Origin: an uncultured Collinsella sp.
GTDB lineage: Bacteria > Actinomycetota > Coriobacteriia > Coriobacteriales > Coriobacteriaceae
Direction of reading: 5' to 3'
DNA length: 25,841 nucleotides
NCBI GenBank assembly: GCA_902496115.1
Contig: CABUZK010000024.1
Location: forward strand, 1-25,841
Part shown: piece after piece, positions 13,701-22,400 of the stretch
Layout of the letters: every line of letters begins with the position of its first letter
Position numbering within the stretch: the stretch's first letter is position 1
Made by a program: the position numbers and the translations under genes
The notes under the pieces: model-generated
Database searches by the model: none
What the model was told of the DNA's origin: nothing
The model's input: the letters and a program-made list of their open reading frames with translations, nothing else

Positions 13701-13989
13701 GCGGAATGAGGTTATAGCTCTGGAACACAAAGCCGATGCGGTTGTTGCGATAGGCATCCCAATCGCGATCGTGAAAGTCCTTGGTCGAGATGCCGTCGAT
13801 CAGCAGGTCGCCGGAATCGAAATGATCGAGCCCACCGATAACGTTGAGCATCGTGGTTTTACCCGAGCCCGAGGGACCCAGAATGGCCACGAACTCGTTA
13901 TCGCGAAAAGATAGGCTTACGCTGTCGAGCGCCACCTGCGTAAACGACTGCGTGACGTACCTTTTGCAAATACTTTTGAGCTCCAACAT
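10738..13989 (-). CDS. MacB/FtsX-type ABC transporter, ATPase-permease fusion
   Basis: The product is about 1083 aa. The N-terminal ATPase (1-225) is LolD/MacB-like: Walker A GPSGSGKT (38-45), Q-loop VFQSYNLIPHQ, signature LSGGQ (142-146), Walker B with DEPTGALD (166-173) and H198. A first membrane helix lies near 270-295 (TAFAGSIGIIGIAAILAL). Then comes a very long extracytoplasmic domain (about 300-930) with helical, Ala/Gln-rich parts and a short DLSGLDLSGLDIDLSG repeat, and finally an FtsX permease with three helices (TLMSLP..., ISVLERKKEIGILRAIGASK). Such pumps move peptides, drugs or lipoproteins, or transmit force to cell-wall hydrolases. The start at 13989 (MLELKS) fits the family and has GAGG 9 nt upstream; a GTG at 14022 behind GGAGGAGA is a real alternative. 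Confidence 0.88.
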   Translation of the reverse strand: MLELKSICKRYVTQSFTQVALDSVSLSFRDNEFVAILGPSGSGKTTMLNVIGGLDHFDSGDLLIDGISTKDFHDRDWDAYRNNRIGFVFQSYNLIPHQTILENVELALTLTGVGHAERRQRAREALEKVGLGEHVNKRPSQLSGGQMQRVAIARALINDPEIVLADEPTGALDSTTSVQVMDLLKDVARDRLVIMVTHNPELAYQYATRIVNLADGKITDDSDPFDVADATRREAKPTRKTSMSFVTALGLSARNLMTKKGRTAMTAFAGSIGIIGIAAILALSNGVNGYIKKVEEDTLSSYPLTISKQDYDLSSMMGGQGAADDEASNGGDLSDGTGGKAKGTDKIPVVTAVKDMFASVKSNDMTSFKAWLDAGGDGIDKEVNAIQYGYGVSPVVYRAGKGDEKPVRLVPNAMTEAMSGGASSAATVSMESMGTSVFNEMIDDQSLLDSQYDVVAGHWPTSANEAVMVLSSRGTVGDYTLYSIGALNIDELNDLVNSAMTADGGVKAPETGTDFTYDDALSTTFKMLSPADAYRKNEETGMWTDMSGDADFMAAKVADGIDVHIVGVVRPNETANASALTPGIAYTHALTRQLMERASDSQIVQEQLARPETDVFTGKTFDELQGEAKQGVDLGSMFSVDEAALKSAFSFDASALSGAAGGMDLSGLDLSGLDIDLSGVGKDIDFSDIMAKAPAPDFSGIFDGLELTPEQMQQVGTLANQLFEGFLQSDQFKALTPDDLKDASKLAAAFSTYLENDAAAQQILAQLKALGGDALAERLQQAMTDYVQKQLTPYLQQAMDQVMKSISDQIAATVSAQLKAGAAGLMGQMATRMSSSFASLASAMRVDASAFAHAIHFNMDAEDLSSLMMSYAKASKLTYDNNLTTLGYADEADPISVKIFPRDFEAKERVLDHIDAYNKQVKAAGHDEQAISYTDYMGIIMGSVTDIVNTISLVLIAFVSISLVVSSIMIGIITYISVLERKKEIGILRAIGASKRNVANVFNAETFIEGLIAGVFAVTVVVLVSFPVNAWALAAKQVPNLMSLPVRDALVLIAISVLLTVVAGLLPARSASKKDPVEALRSE

Positions 13990-14142
13990 GGACGGCAACC
14001 TCTCCCACGCGGGCACGTTCACCCGCTCTCCTCCGCCGTTCGTATTCGACGCGTTTGTCCTACTCTATCCCCATTTTTTGCCGGAACCAGTGAGGAATGT
14101 AACGAAGCGCGCCAAAAAACGAACGGGACGGCACCCAAAAGA

Positions 14143-14164
14143 AGAGGTCCCGAGCGGGACCTCT
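14143..14164 (-). terminator. Terminator of the TlpA-type operon
   Basis: AGAGGTCCC pairs perfectly with GGGACCTCT around GAGC. On the minus strand the stem is followed by TCTTTT. It lies 80 bp after the stop of the TlpA-type gene and before the ABC gene's upstream region. Confidence 0.7.
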
Positions 14165-14243
14165 ATATGGTGGAGTTTATCTTGAAAGGTAGCGGACTAC
14201 TTCGCACAGCGGCCCACGATCCTCGCTATGCTTTACGCGTTTT

Positions 14244-15215
14244 CTACTGCTCGCTATTCGCAATCGCCTGGTCGATAAGCTTGTCGAGTGCTGCGCGCTG
14301 CTCGGCGGAGCTGATGGCTCCCACGATTGGATCCCCTACGATGTTGCCATTCTGATCGATGACATACGTTGTCGGGAACGAGAACAGATTTGACGTAAAC
14401 TTACCGGCCTCGCTATCCGACTTGAACCAGATGTTCTTATATGTCACGCCCTTCTTGCTCAGCACGTCCTTGGCATCTGCAATCTCGCCCTTGTTGCCAT
14501 CGAGCGTAAAGGAATTGACGCCCACGACCTGGCCGCCCTTCTCGGCGAGCTCCTTATTCAAATTCTCAAGATCGCCCAGCTCGCCCACGCACGGCTTGCA
14601 AGTGGTGAACCAGAAGTTCATGACGGTGACCTTGTTCTTAGAGAACAGCTCGTCGCTGTTCACGTCGTTGCCATCCAGGTCCTTGCCCGTAAAGCTGGGG
14701 AACTTCGTCGCCTCGCTCGAAGCATTGGCACCAGCCGTCATGCCAGCGGTCGAAGCGTCGACGCTCTCGCCTGCACTCGGCGTGCTTCCACAGCCGGGGA
14801 ACTCCTTCTCCAGGCTCTCGAGCTTGTCCTCGATCTCCTTGATCTGCTGTGCACCGGCCTTGAGTGTCTTAAGCTCATCCGCCGTGAACTCATCCTTGGC
14901 GCCGTCGATGGTCTTGAGCAGAAAATCGCCGTAATTGCTGCCATCCTCAATCATTGCCGAGTCTTTATTTGCCGCATTGAATACCTTTTCCCACAGCGCG
15001 TTATCACTCGAAAAGATCTCGTTCTCCTTCTGCATGAGCTTCGCATACAGCTCAGCGGCCTCGTCGGCATTGGCCGGCTTCTGCGCAGTGAGCTCTGCGA
15101 TCTTAGGATCGGAGCTCGCAGATTCGCTCGCATTGCCACCGGGCGCCGAACATGCCACAAGGCACAAGGCCAATACCGGCACCATAAACAGGGCCGCAAT
15201 CTTAGAAAGCTTCAT
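14244..15215 (-). CDS. TlpA/ResA-like thioredoxin-fold lipoprotein
   Basis: This is a 323-aa lipoprotein. The signal ends in a lipobox LVAC with acylated C22. Residues about 35-165 are a charged helical linker domain, and residues about 172-320 form a TlpA-like thioredoxin fold with FWFTTCKPCVGEL (C206 and C209, CKPC) and the cis-proline in FSFPTTYVIDQNG. It should sit on the outer face of the membrane and exchange disulfides. The start at 15215 is set by GGAGGAA 6 nt upstream; the ATG at 15221 is too close to that site. It is the last gene of an operon with a NapH-like 4Fe-4S membrane protein and a CD1871A-type peptide. That context suggests it receives electrons from the membrane protein (inference). 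Confidence 0.88.
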   Translation of the reverse strand: MKLSKIAALFMVPVLALCLVACSAPGGNASESASSDPKIAELTAQKPANADEAAELYAKLMQKENEIFSSDNALWEKVFNAANKDSAMIEDGSNYGDFLLKTIDGAKDEFTADELKTLKAGAQQIKEIEDKLESLEKEFPGCGSTPSAGESVDASTAGMTAGANASSEATKFPSFTGKDLDGNDVNSDELFSKNKVTVMNFWFTTCKPCVGELGDLENLNKELAEKGGQVVGVNSFTLDGNKGEIADAKDVLSKKGVTYKNIWFKSDSEAGKFTSNLFSFPTTYVIDQNGNIVGDPIVGAISSAEQRAALDKLIDQAIANSEQ

Positions 15216-15244
15216 AGTCATTCCTCCGTTTTGTCGAAGCTTGT

Positions 15245-16147
15245 TTACTTTTTATCGGCGGTCAAGGGAAGCTTTTCCGCCGACACATCCAGGCCATAGC
15301 GATAGCTGATGGCATCGACAGGACAGGCCCCGATGCACTTTCCGCACCGGATGCATTCGGCATGATTGGGCGCGCGGACCACATCAACGTCCATCTGACA
15401 AACCTTTGAGCACTTGCCGCACGAGACGCATTTGCACGCGTCAACCTGAATCCCCAGCAGGGACACCCTATTCATGAGCGCATAGAATGCGCCGAGTGGA
15501 CAAATCCATTTGCAGAAGGGGCGGTAGAACAAAACGCTCAGCACTACCACGGCAATGAGAACGGCAAGTTTCCAAGTAAAGAGCTGCCCCAACGCAGATC
15601 GAATGCCGGCATTGGCAATGGCCAGCGGAATGGCGCCCTCGAGCACACCCTGCGGACAGATGTACTTACAAAAGAACGGGTCGCCCATGCCCACGTCGTT
15701 AACCACCAAGACGGGCAGCAGCACCACGGCAAACAGCAGCACGACGTACTTGATGTACGTGAGCGGCTTGAGCTTTTTCGTGGAGAACTTTTTGCCGGGA
15801 ATCTTATGAAGCAGCTCCTGCAGCCAGCCAAACGGACACAGAAAGCCGCATACAAAGCGTCCCAGCAGCACGCCGAGCAAAATGAGCGTACCGGTAACAT
15901 AGTAAGAAAAGTTGAACTTGGATGAACCTACCACCGACTGGAACGACCCGATGGGGCACGCACCCGATGCCGCGGGGCACGAATAGCAATTAAGCCCAGG
16001 TACGCAGACTGTTTTTCCCGCGCCCTGATAGATGCCGCCTTTGGCAAAGTTTGGCAGGTGAATATTGGTGACCAGCGTCGCCGCCGCCTGAATGAATCCG
16101 CGAAATCGGGCCAAAACATGCGACGCAGTGTTTTCTCTTTTATCCAA
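15245..16147 (-). CDS. NapH/NosR-like membrane 4Fe-4S electron-transfer protein
   Basis: The product is about 300 aa. It has several membrane helices with paired cysteine-proline motifs (GRFVCGFLCPFGW, CKYICPQG, CKWICPLGA), an N-terminal cysteine cluster (CVPGLNCYSCPAASGACP), and two ferredoxin-type clusters near the C-terminus (CKCVSCGKCSKVCQ and CIRCGKCIGACP). This is the NapH/YccM/NosR-like group, which passes electrons across the membrane. The start is uncertain because no ATG fits. TTG at 16147, 10 nt after GGAG, is preferred and overlaps the end of the upstream small gene by 8 nt, a sign of translational coupling; an ATG at 16195 is the alternative. The TlpA-type gene begins 29 bp downstream. 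Confidence 0.85.
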   Translation of the reverse strand: MDKRENTASHVLARFRGFIQAAATLVTNIHLPNFAKGGIYQGAGKTVCVPGLNCYSCPAASGACPIGSFQSVVGSSKFNFSYYVTGTLILLGVLLGRFVCGFLCPFGWLQELLHKIPGKKFSTKKLKPLTYIKYVVLLFAVVLLPVLVVNDVGMGDPFFCKYICPQGVLEGAIPLAIANAGIRSALGQLFTWKLAVLIAVVVLSVLFYRPFCKWICPLGAFYALMNRVSLLGIQVDACKCVSCGKCSKVCQMDVDVVRAPNHAECIRCGKCIGACPVDAISYRYGLDVSAEKLPLTADKK

Positions 16148-16286
16148 TTCCGATACACTCCAAGCACAGCCTAATCGCCTTGGCCAGCACGGCATCTGCC
16201 TCGCCGCGCATAACACCAAAGCACACCATGGTAATTCCGACGATCAACAAAGCGACCTGTACCACGGGTTTTACCGCTTTGAACAA
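16140..16286 (-). CDS. CD1871A-family small CXXC membrane protein
   Basis: This is a 48-aa protein. An N-terminal hydrophobic helix (VVQVALLIVGITMVCFGVM) is followed by RGEADAVLAKAIRLCLECIGIG. The closing CLECIGIG and the preceding RGE...VL.KA match the CD1871A family of tiny CXXC-containing membrane proteins, which commonly lie beside 4Fe-4S membrane proteins and TlpA-type thioredoxins. The start is inferred as TTG at 16286, 8 nt after AAAGGAG; a GTG at 16295 is too close to that site. The stop overlaps the TTG of the next gene. It is the first gene of the operon and divergent from the response regulator, with about 90 bp between them. Its function is unknown; a redox or metal-handling role is likely from the CXXC. 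Confidence 0.82.
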   Translation of the reverse strand: MFKAVKPVVQVALLIVGITMVCFGVMRGEADAVLAKAIRLCLECIGIG

Positions 16287-16376
16287 CCCAACCACTCCTT
16301 TCGTTACGCGACCATTGGACCATATCGACTATAAAATCCGTGTTAAGCGCGATTTGGAATGTGCAAGGAGACTGTT

Positions 16377-17051
16377 ATGCGTATTTTGATCGTCGAAGAC
16401 GAGCGAGCACTGTGCGATGCAATCGCGCGCAGCTTGCGAAACTTGGCGTACAGCGTCGACTGCTGTCACGACGGACAGGAGGCGCTCGACCTACTGGACG
16501 TCGAGGCCTTCGACCTCGTGGTACTCGACCTCAACCTTCCCCGTATCGACGGCATGACCGTACTCAGGGAACTTAGGAAAACTGACTGCGAGACTAAGGT
16601 ACTGATTCTGTCCGCACGTGGCGAAGTATCCGATAAAGTCGCCGGACTCGATGCCGGCGCCAACGATTACCTCACCAAGCCGTTTCATCTGGACGAGCTT
16701 GCGGCAAGGATTCGTAACCTTACCCTCAGACGCTTTACACAAAGCGACATAGTTTTAACCTGCGGAAAGCTCAGCTTTGACACCAAGGCGCGCATCGCTT
16801 CCGTGGGCAGCGAGGCTTTATCTCTTACGCGCAAGGAAACAGGAATCTTGGAATACCTGATGCTTAATCAGGGGCGTCCGGTAAGCCAAGAGGAGCTTAT
16901 CGAGCACGTTTGGGATAGCACCGTGAACAGCTTTAGCAACGCAATCCGCGTTCACATCTCGTCACTCCGCAAAAAGCTACGCATCGCTTTGGGGTACGAC
17001 CCGATTCGCAATCGGATTGGAGAGGGCTACGTTATGGAGGATAGCGAATGA
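16377..17051 (+). CDS. OmpR/PhoB-type response regulator
   Basis: The 224-aa product has a receiver domain (1-118) with phospho-acceptor D51 (VVLDLNLPRIDG), acidic pocket E7-D8, S79 and K101 (YLTKPF), and a C-terminal winged helix (about 127-222, SLTRKETGILEYLML, then RVHISSLRKKLR and GEGYVME). The start at 16377 is set by AAGGAG (16365-16370), 6 nt upstream. The stop overlaps the histidine kinase start by 4 nt (ATGA). It is divergent from the CD1871A/4Fe-4S/TlpA operon, which is its most likely target. Confidence 0.95.
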   Translation: MRILIVEDERALCDAIARSLRNLAYSVDCCHDGQEALDLLDVEAFDLVVLDLNLPRIDGMTVLRELRKTDCETKVLILSARGEVSDKVAGLDAGANDYLTKPFHLDELAARIRNLTLRRFTQSDIVLTCGKLSFDTKARIASVGSEALSLTRKETGILEYLMLNQGRPVSQEELIEHVWDSTVNSFSNAIRVHISSLRKKLRIALGYDPIRNRIGEGYVMEDSE

Positions 17052-18199
17052 AAAGGCTTTCGCTGCAATGGCGCATAACGATTATGACGGCACTGCTCAC
17101 GTGTGCAGCATGCGTGCTGACAAACTGCCTGGTCGGCTATACGGGCATGCGCTACATGGATGCCATCGGCAGTGACATCTCGGCCCTTAGCGCAGCCGGC
17201 GTAGATGCACCTCAGGCGTTTGACCCAACGAAAGCGGCCCCCGATGACAAGGTCACGATCGTCGTAAACGACGCACAGGAGTCTTTTGGCACGACAACCT
17301 GGTACATCACGGCTGGAGTCACACTCCTTGGCGGCGCGCTAGCATACTTTGCGAGCGGCCGTGCACTCAAACCGCTACGGGCTTTTGCAGCCCAGGTTGA
17401 GCGTGTGCAGCCTGACAACCTAAGCGAAATCAGACTCAATGAAGATGTGCCCACCGAGCTAAAACGATGCAGTGCCTCTTTCAACGACATGATCGCCCGT
17501 CTTGGCGAAGGGTTCTCTGCACAGCGTCAGTTTACCGGCAACGCCGCACACGAGCTGCGCACCCCGCTCGCCCTTATGCAAGCACAGATTGAACTTTTCA
17601 TCTCCGAGCACCCCGGTTTGCAACCCGAAACGGCCGAGCTGCTCGGCCTGCTACAAGAACAAACCGAGCGCATGTCTCGAATGGCCAAGGTATTGCTCGA
17701 GATGAGTGAGCTGCGCAGCGTTCCTTGCGAGGACGATGTGGAACTTGGTCCCTTGTCCGAAGAGGTCCTCACCGACCTTGCGCCACTTGCCGAAAATAAG
17801 GGCATAGCCCTCAATTGTGCTGGAGACGCTTTAGTAATCGGGAGCGACACGCTCCTCTATCGGCTGGTGTTTAACCTGGTCGAAAATGCCATCCGTTACA
17901 GCCACCCCGGCTCGACTGTCAACGTCTCCATCCGCGACAACGACAGCCACGTGTTCCTGCGAGTCGAGAACCAGGGCCCGGGAATACCCAAGCAGTACCG
18001 AGAGAGCATCTTCCAGCCGTTCTTTCGTCTAGACAAATCCCGCAGCAGGGCATACGGCGGCGCAGGACTCGGACTAGCGCTTGTTTGGGAGATTGCAGCG
18101 CTTCACGGTGGCACGGTAGAGGTCGAAGCAAGTTCCGAGAACGGGACCACCATGCTCGTAAGCCTTCCAAAACGATCCGCAGCGTTAACCGAACAGTAA
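17048..18199 (+). CDS. Sensor histidine kinase
   Basis: The 383-aa partner of the upstream regulator has two membrane helices (about 10-32 and 86-103) that flank a short extracytoplasmic loop of some 50 residues, then a HAMP region (about 105-155), and the HisKA helix with H168 in NAAHELRTPLALMQAQ. The ATPase core shows the N box ENAIRYS, GPGIPKQYRE (G1), FFRLDKSRS (F) and GGAGLGLAL (G2). The small sensing loop suggests it perceives membrane or redox status rather than binding a large ligand (inference). Translation is coupled to the regulator through the ATGA overlap. Confidence 0.94.
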   Translation: MKRLSLQWRITIMTALLTCAACVLTNCLVGYTGMRYMDAIGSDISALSAAGVDAPQAFDPTKAAPDDKVTIVVNDAQESFGTTTWYITAGVTLLGGALAYFASGRALKPLRAFAAQVERVQPDNLSEIRLNEDVPTELKRCSASFNDMIARLGEGFSAQRQFTGNAAHELRTPLALMQAQIELFISEHPGLQPETAELLGLLQEQTERMSRMAKVLLEMSELRSVPCEDDVELGPLSEEVLTDLAPLAENKGIALNCAGDALVIGSDTLLYRLVFNLVENAIRYSHPGSTVNVSIRDNDSHVFLRVENQGPGIPKQYRESIFQPFFRLDKSRSRAYGGAGLGLALVWEIAALHGGTVEVEASSENGTTMLVSLPKRSAALTEQ

Positions 18200-18267
18200 A
18201 ACGAAAGGGGTCCCGAGCAACAGGAGTACAATTGCTGCTATTGTTGCCAGCTGTTGGGAGATGGAAG

Positions 18268-19272
18268 ATGGACTGCGATGGCTACCCGCGCATTCCCATG
18301 CCGTTGATGTGCACTGCCTTTGTGCCGGGGCAGATTGACGCTGCGGTTGCAGGCATTTCCGACCCCGATTCGCGCACCATCGCCACGGCAGAAGCGTTGT
18401 ACTTTCGCGGACAGGCCGCCCTCGCTGCCAAGACGGCGCGCCCCTATCTTGACGCCACCGATCCCGCGCTGCGCTATTCCGCATGCTTTATCTGCGGATA
18501 CGCCAGCCTGTCGCTCAACCGTATCGCCGACGCCCGCCGGTGCCTTGCTGGCATCCTCGATACGCCAACCGACGAGGAGTCGCCCGCCGTCCACGCCACG
18601 CATATCCTGTTCGCCTCGGCCGCGAGCGTCCTGCTGCACTTGCCTTCCCCGTATTCTGCCGAAGAGTTTTATCCACTTGCGGCGCATCTGCCCGAAGGCC
18701 TGCGCCTGTTCGCCAGCTACGTGATGGCGCACGCCTTGTATCTGCGCGGCGAATACGGACGCAGCCTGGGCATGGCGGAAAACGCCCTGATCATGAAACA
18801 GGGGAGCTATCCGATCTCGGAACTGTTCCTGCACCTGGCAGCTTCCATGGCATGCATGAGCCTCAAGGACATCGACGCCGCAAAAACGCACTTCGGAGCC
18901 GCTTGGGACATTGCGCGCCCCGACGGCCTTATCGAGCTCATTGGCGAGTACCACGGCCTTTTGCAGGGACTCATCGAGGCATGTCTAAAATCGCAATACC
19001 CTAACGATTTCGCACGCATCATCGAGATTACGTATCGATTCAGCTACGGCTGGCGGCGCATCCACAACCCCGATTCGGGCGAGGACGTGGCCGACGATTT
19101 AACGACCACAGAGTTCACCATGGCCATGCTCGCCTGCCGCGGATGGACCAACGCCGAAATCGCACGCCACATGGAAGTATCGCCGGGTACCGTTAAAAAC
19201 CGCCTATCAGGAGTGTATGCCAAGCTTGGTATCGGAACTCGCGCCGAGCTGGTTGCCCACATGTTGCGCTAG
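18268..19272 (+). CDS. LuxR-type transcriptional regulator with helical N-terminal domain
   Basis: This is a 334-aa protein. A C-terminal LuxR/GerE helix-turn-helix is clear: LTTTEFTMAMLACRGWTN, AEIARHMEVSPGTVKNRLSG, VYAKLGIGTRAELVAHM (about 275-334). Residues 1-270 are alanine- and leucine-rich helices that read like TPR-type repeats (ALYFRGQAALAAKTARPYL, HALYLRGEYGRSLGMAENAL). The start at 18268 is set by GGGAG 7 nt upstream; an extended frame reaching back into the kinase gene is not needed. It follows the two-component genes by 68 bp and precedes the large surface protein by 156 bp, so it could respond to or regulate either. The signal is unknown. Confidence 0.87.
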   Translation: MDCDGYPRIPMPLMCTAFVPGQIDAAVAGISDPDSRTIATAEALYFRGQAALAAKTARPYLDATDPALRYSACFICGYASLSLNRIADARRCLAGILDTPTDEESPAVHATHILFASAASVLLHLPSPYSAEEFYPLAAHLPEGLRLFASYVMAHALYLRGEYGRSLGMAENALIMKQGSYPISELFLHLAASMACMSLKDIDAAKTHFGAAWDIARPDGLIELIGEYHGLLQGLIEACLKSQYPNDFARIIEITYRFSYGWRRIHNPDSGEDVADDLTTTEFTMAMLACRGWTNAEIARHMEVSPGTVKNRLSGVYAKLGIGTRAELVAHMLR

Positions 19273-19292
19273 CGGCAGACTGCCCGTCGTAT

Positions 19293-19322
19293 CGAAAGCG
19301 CTCCGGGGGCCTGGCGCTTTCG
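19293..19322 (+). terminator. Hairpin after LuxR-type gene
   Basis: CGAAAGCGC (19293-19301) pairs with GCGCTTTCG (19314-19322) around a GC-rich 12-nt loop, 20 bp after the LuxR stop. No T-run follows, so it may be a partial terminator or message-stabilising stem ahead of the surface-protein gene. Confidence 0.5.
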
Positions 19323-19428
19323 CACGCTCAAATTGGACATTTTGGCCATCGAACGGCACTACCGTGACAGGATGCCTTCTCGCAAAATTGGATTATTTCC
19401 ACCGATACCTGCGGGATGGGAGCCAAAG

Positions 19429-22400
19429 ATGCTTGATCGCCGTTCGTTACTTGTTGCCGGAGCGTCCTCGCTAGCGAGCATTATGTTGCCTCGCGTGCCG
19501 GGAAGCGCAAACGCCTTCATATTGCCGTTCGCGCCCACCGAAGCCCATGCCGACGAAAAAGACCCCTTCAGGGTGCTCGTTCTCTCGCGCACCATGTTCG
19601 GTGTGGTCGTGGTCGACGTCGCCAACAAGAATACGCCCATCAAGGGAGCCCAGGTCACGCTCGCGTCGCGTTATGCCGCGGGCAAACAGCTTTCCGCCAC
19701 TACCGACGACGAGGGTACGGCTATCTTTGAGGTCGCCCCTCTTTCGGAAGGCTACGTGGACGAGGCAACGCTTCTCGACGCGTACGACTTTAACGGCGGC
19801 ATCTCCATTAGCATGGCGGGCTACCGTGATGTCGAGATTCCCCTTGCGCGTATTCAGGGCGGCACCGCCATAACCGCGCCCACGCGTCCGCTTTCCGACG
19901 GCGAGCCGTACTTTCGACAGCTCACGTTCGACGAATGGGACATCCAGTACGCCGATGCTACGTTCATGGCATTGCCGAAGGACGACACGGCAAACGAGCA
20001 GCCCGATACGCACGCCTTTACCGTGCAGGCACATCTGCCACAGGGTGGACAGGCAACGCTGCGCATCAACAAAGTGACGCCCGCCGCGGGCAGCTCACCC
20101 GAAACCGTCACGCAGATTGGCCAAGTCAAGGCCAGCGCATCGAGCGTGGATAATCTGGCGACGTTCACACTCGAAGACAAGTTCCTCGATGCAGCTTCGG
20201 GCCTTCTGGAAGAAGGGTGCAAGCTGCGCTTCGTCCTCGACTATCAGGACAAAACCTACACGCTCTCCTCCCCCATGGCCGTTGTCACCGCGCCGGCCGC
20301 AAAGGCGGAATCCGGATCGACCACTATCGTCCCCACCACCATGGACCAAGAGATCACTCCGTTTGATTTTCCGGCGGCGTTTCCCGGCATCGGTGGTAAT
20401 AAGTTCACGTGTTGGATGCCCTCGTTCCCCATTTTGTTCGATTTCTCGTTTGCCGGATACGTGCTGTTTGGCGGAGGATACAAACCAGCCAGCTATATGA
20501 ACGATTCAGGCAATCCGGATCCGGAGTACTGGAAGAAATCGCCGCGTGAGTCGGGCGCCAAGCAGGCAAACCGCTACCTCGACGAGATGGAGGGGAAGTG
20601 GAATCAGTACAAAAGTATGAGTGCCGGTTCGGGCACCGATCCAAGAAACACCAAGCTCCTTCGTCACCATTGCACGCCGCTGCTCACGATGGATATCGCC
20701 ACACAGCTGTACGGCTCGCTCGCCTACGATTGGGTGGGCAAAACCTGGGGTAACAACAACGACCCCGCATACGGCAATATTAAGGCCCTCTTCCAGGTAA
20801 GAACCGACCTCAATTGGACCGAGCAGTTTACCCTAGGACCGGTGCCGTTTTTCCTAAACGTCAACCCCTGGGTGCTGGCAAAACTGGCGCTCGCCGTGGG
20901 CGCCCACACGCACGGTAGCGGCGCGGCGTTTTTCAAAAACATATCGCTCGACTATTCAAACACCTCGGGCTCGTTCACCATCCAGATCGGGCTTGCCGTC
21001 ACCTTTGGCGCCGGCGTTGCAGGCGTCGCTTCGTCCGCCGTGCGCGGCGCCGCATCCCTCACGCTGTTCATTGGGTACGAGAAGGCTGATGGACACCAGC
21101 TTCCGCGACTGCGCGTAGGTGCAGACGTCGATGTCGATGTGATACTCCAGTTCGTGATGTTCAAGTGGACCACCAAGGCTTGGTCGGGGTCGTGGCCCAC
21201 ACTCCTCGATTCGTGGAATATGTCGGTGAACAACGGCGACCAGTATGTACTCCAGCGCTCTGAGCTCGCATTGGGTGGAGATACGCCCTATACACTAGAT
21301 GCCTGCTTCGGCTCAGCCGGCAACGCCGAGGCGGGCGGCGTTCCGCAATTTATCGCATCGGCCACCATTGTCACCAACGCCGAGCTGCTCGCGCGCGCCG
21401 AGGTTAAAGCCACTGCAAGGAATGTCGCGCCTACCGTACGCGATTGGGACCGGTCGGTCACGCGCATTGAGCTCGAGGCGGATGCAGAAAGCGACGACAC
21501 GGGACAGATCGAGCATTTCGTCCACGCACTGATAGAGAACGACGAAAACGCCGCGCCGATGTATGAGTACACCTACATCGGTCAGGCAACGAACGCCGTT
21601 GCGGACCCCAACGCCAATTCTACCGGCGTGTCGGAGGACGAGCGTGGCGGCATCAAACCCTCGAGCGACAACGTGCTGTTTGCTGGCGTGCTCAGCGAAG
21701 CTCACATGAAGCTGGCAATGATTGCCGGCGTAGAATGCCTGTTCCGTATCGCCTCGGTGCGCTACGGCGACAATGGTCGCTCGCGCCTGGTGGTGCACAC
21801 AAAGGCAAACGGCACGTGGTCCGCTCCCACGCCCGTGGACTTTCCCCTTGGGTTTGGCGAGAACGACGTGGAGCGCGACAGCGTATACGATTACGACTTC
21901 GACGTGGTGGAATATACGGACGGAAGAGGAAACCAGGACGCCTACGTGCTGCTGGTCTCGGGCGAGCGCCCCGCCGGCGACAACACCCATTTCGATACGG
22001 CGAGCACATCCGGCATACTGTCCGTTGTGCGCCTGCGCATAAGCAACGACGGAGCCCGCGTGATATCGCACACGTCGTGGCGCAGCATCTCGCGCGGCCG
22101 CCTTCAGGAGGATGGCTACCATTGCCTGCAGTGTCCACGCATCACGGTGGGCAAGACGCTGGTCGACGGGCGCCTGTCGGGCGCTTACCTCCACCGCCGC
22201 GGAACCACCGCAGAGAAGGCGCTCGGTAGCGAGGCCGAGGTTGCACTGGAATGCTTTACCCTGTGGTCGGATGATTTGGGCGACAGTCTCACGTTCCGTC
22301 AGGTCCTCCGCTTTCCGCAGGCACCGTCGAGCATCGAGCTCGGCACGCCCGAGAATATCAACGGCAAAATGGTGGTGCCCGTTGCATACGAGACTGCAGG

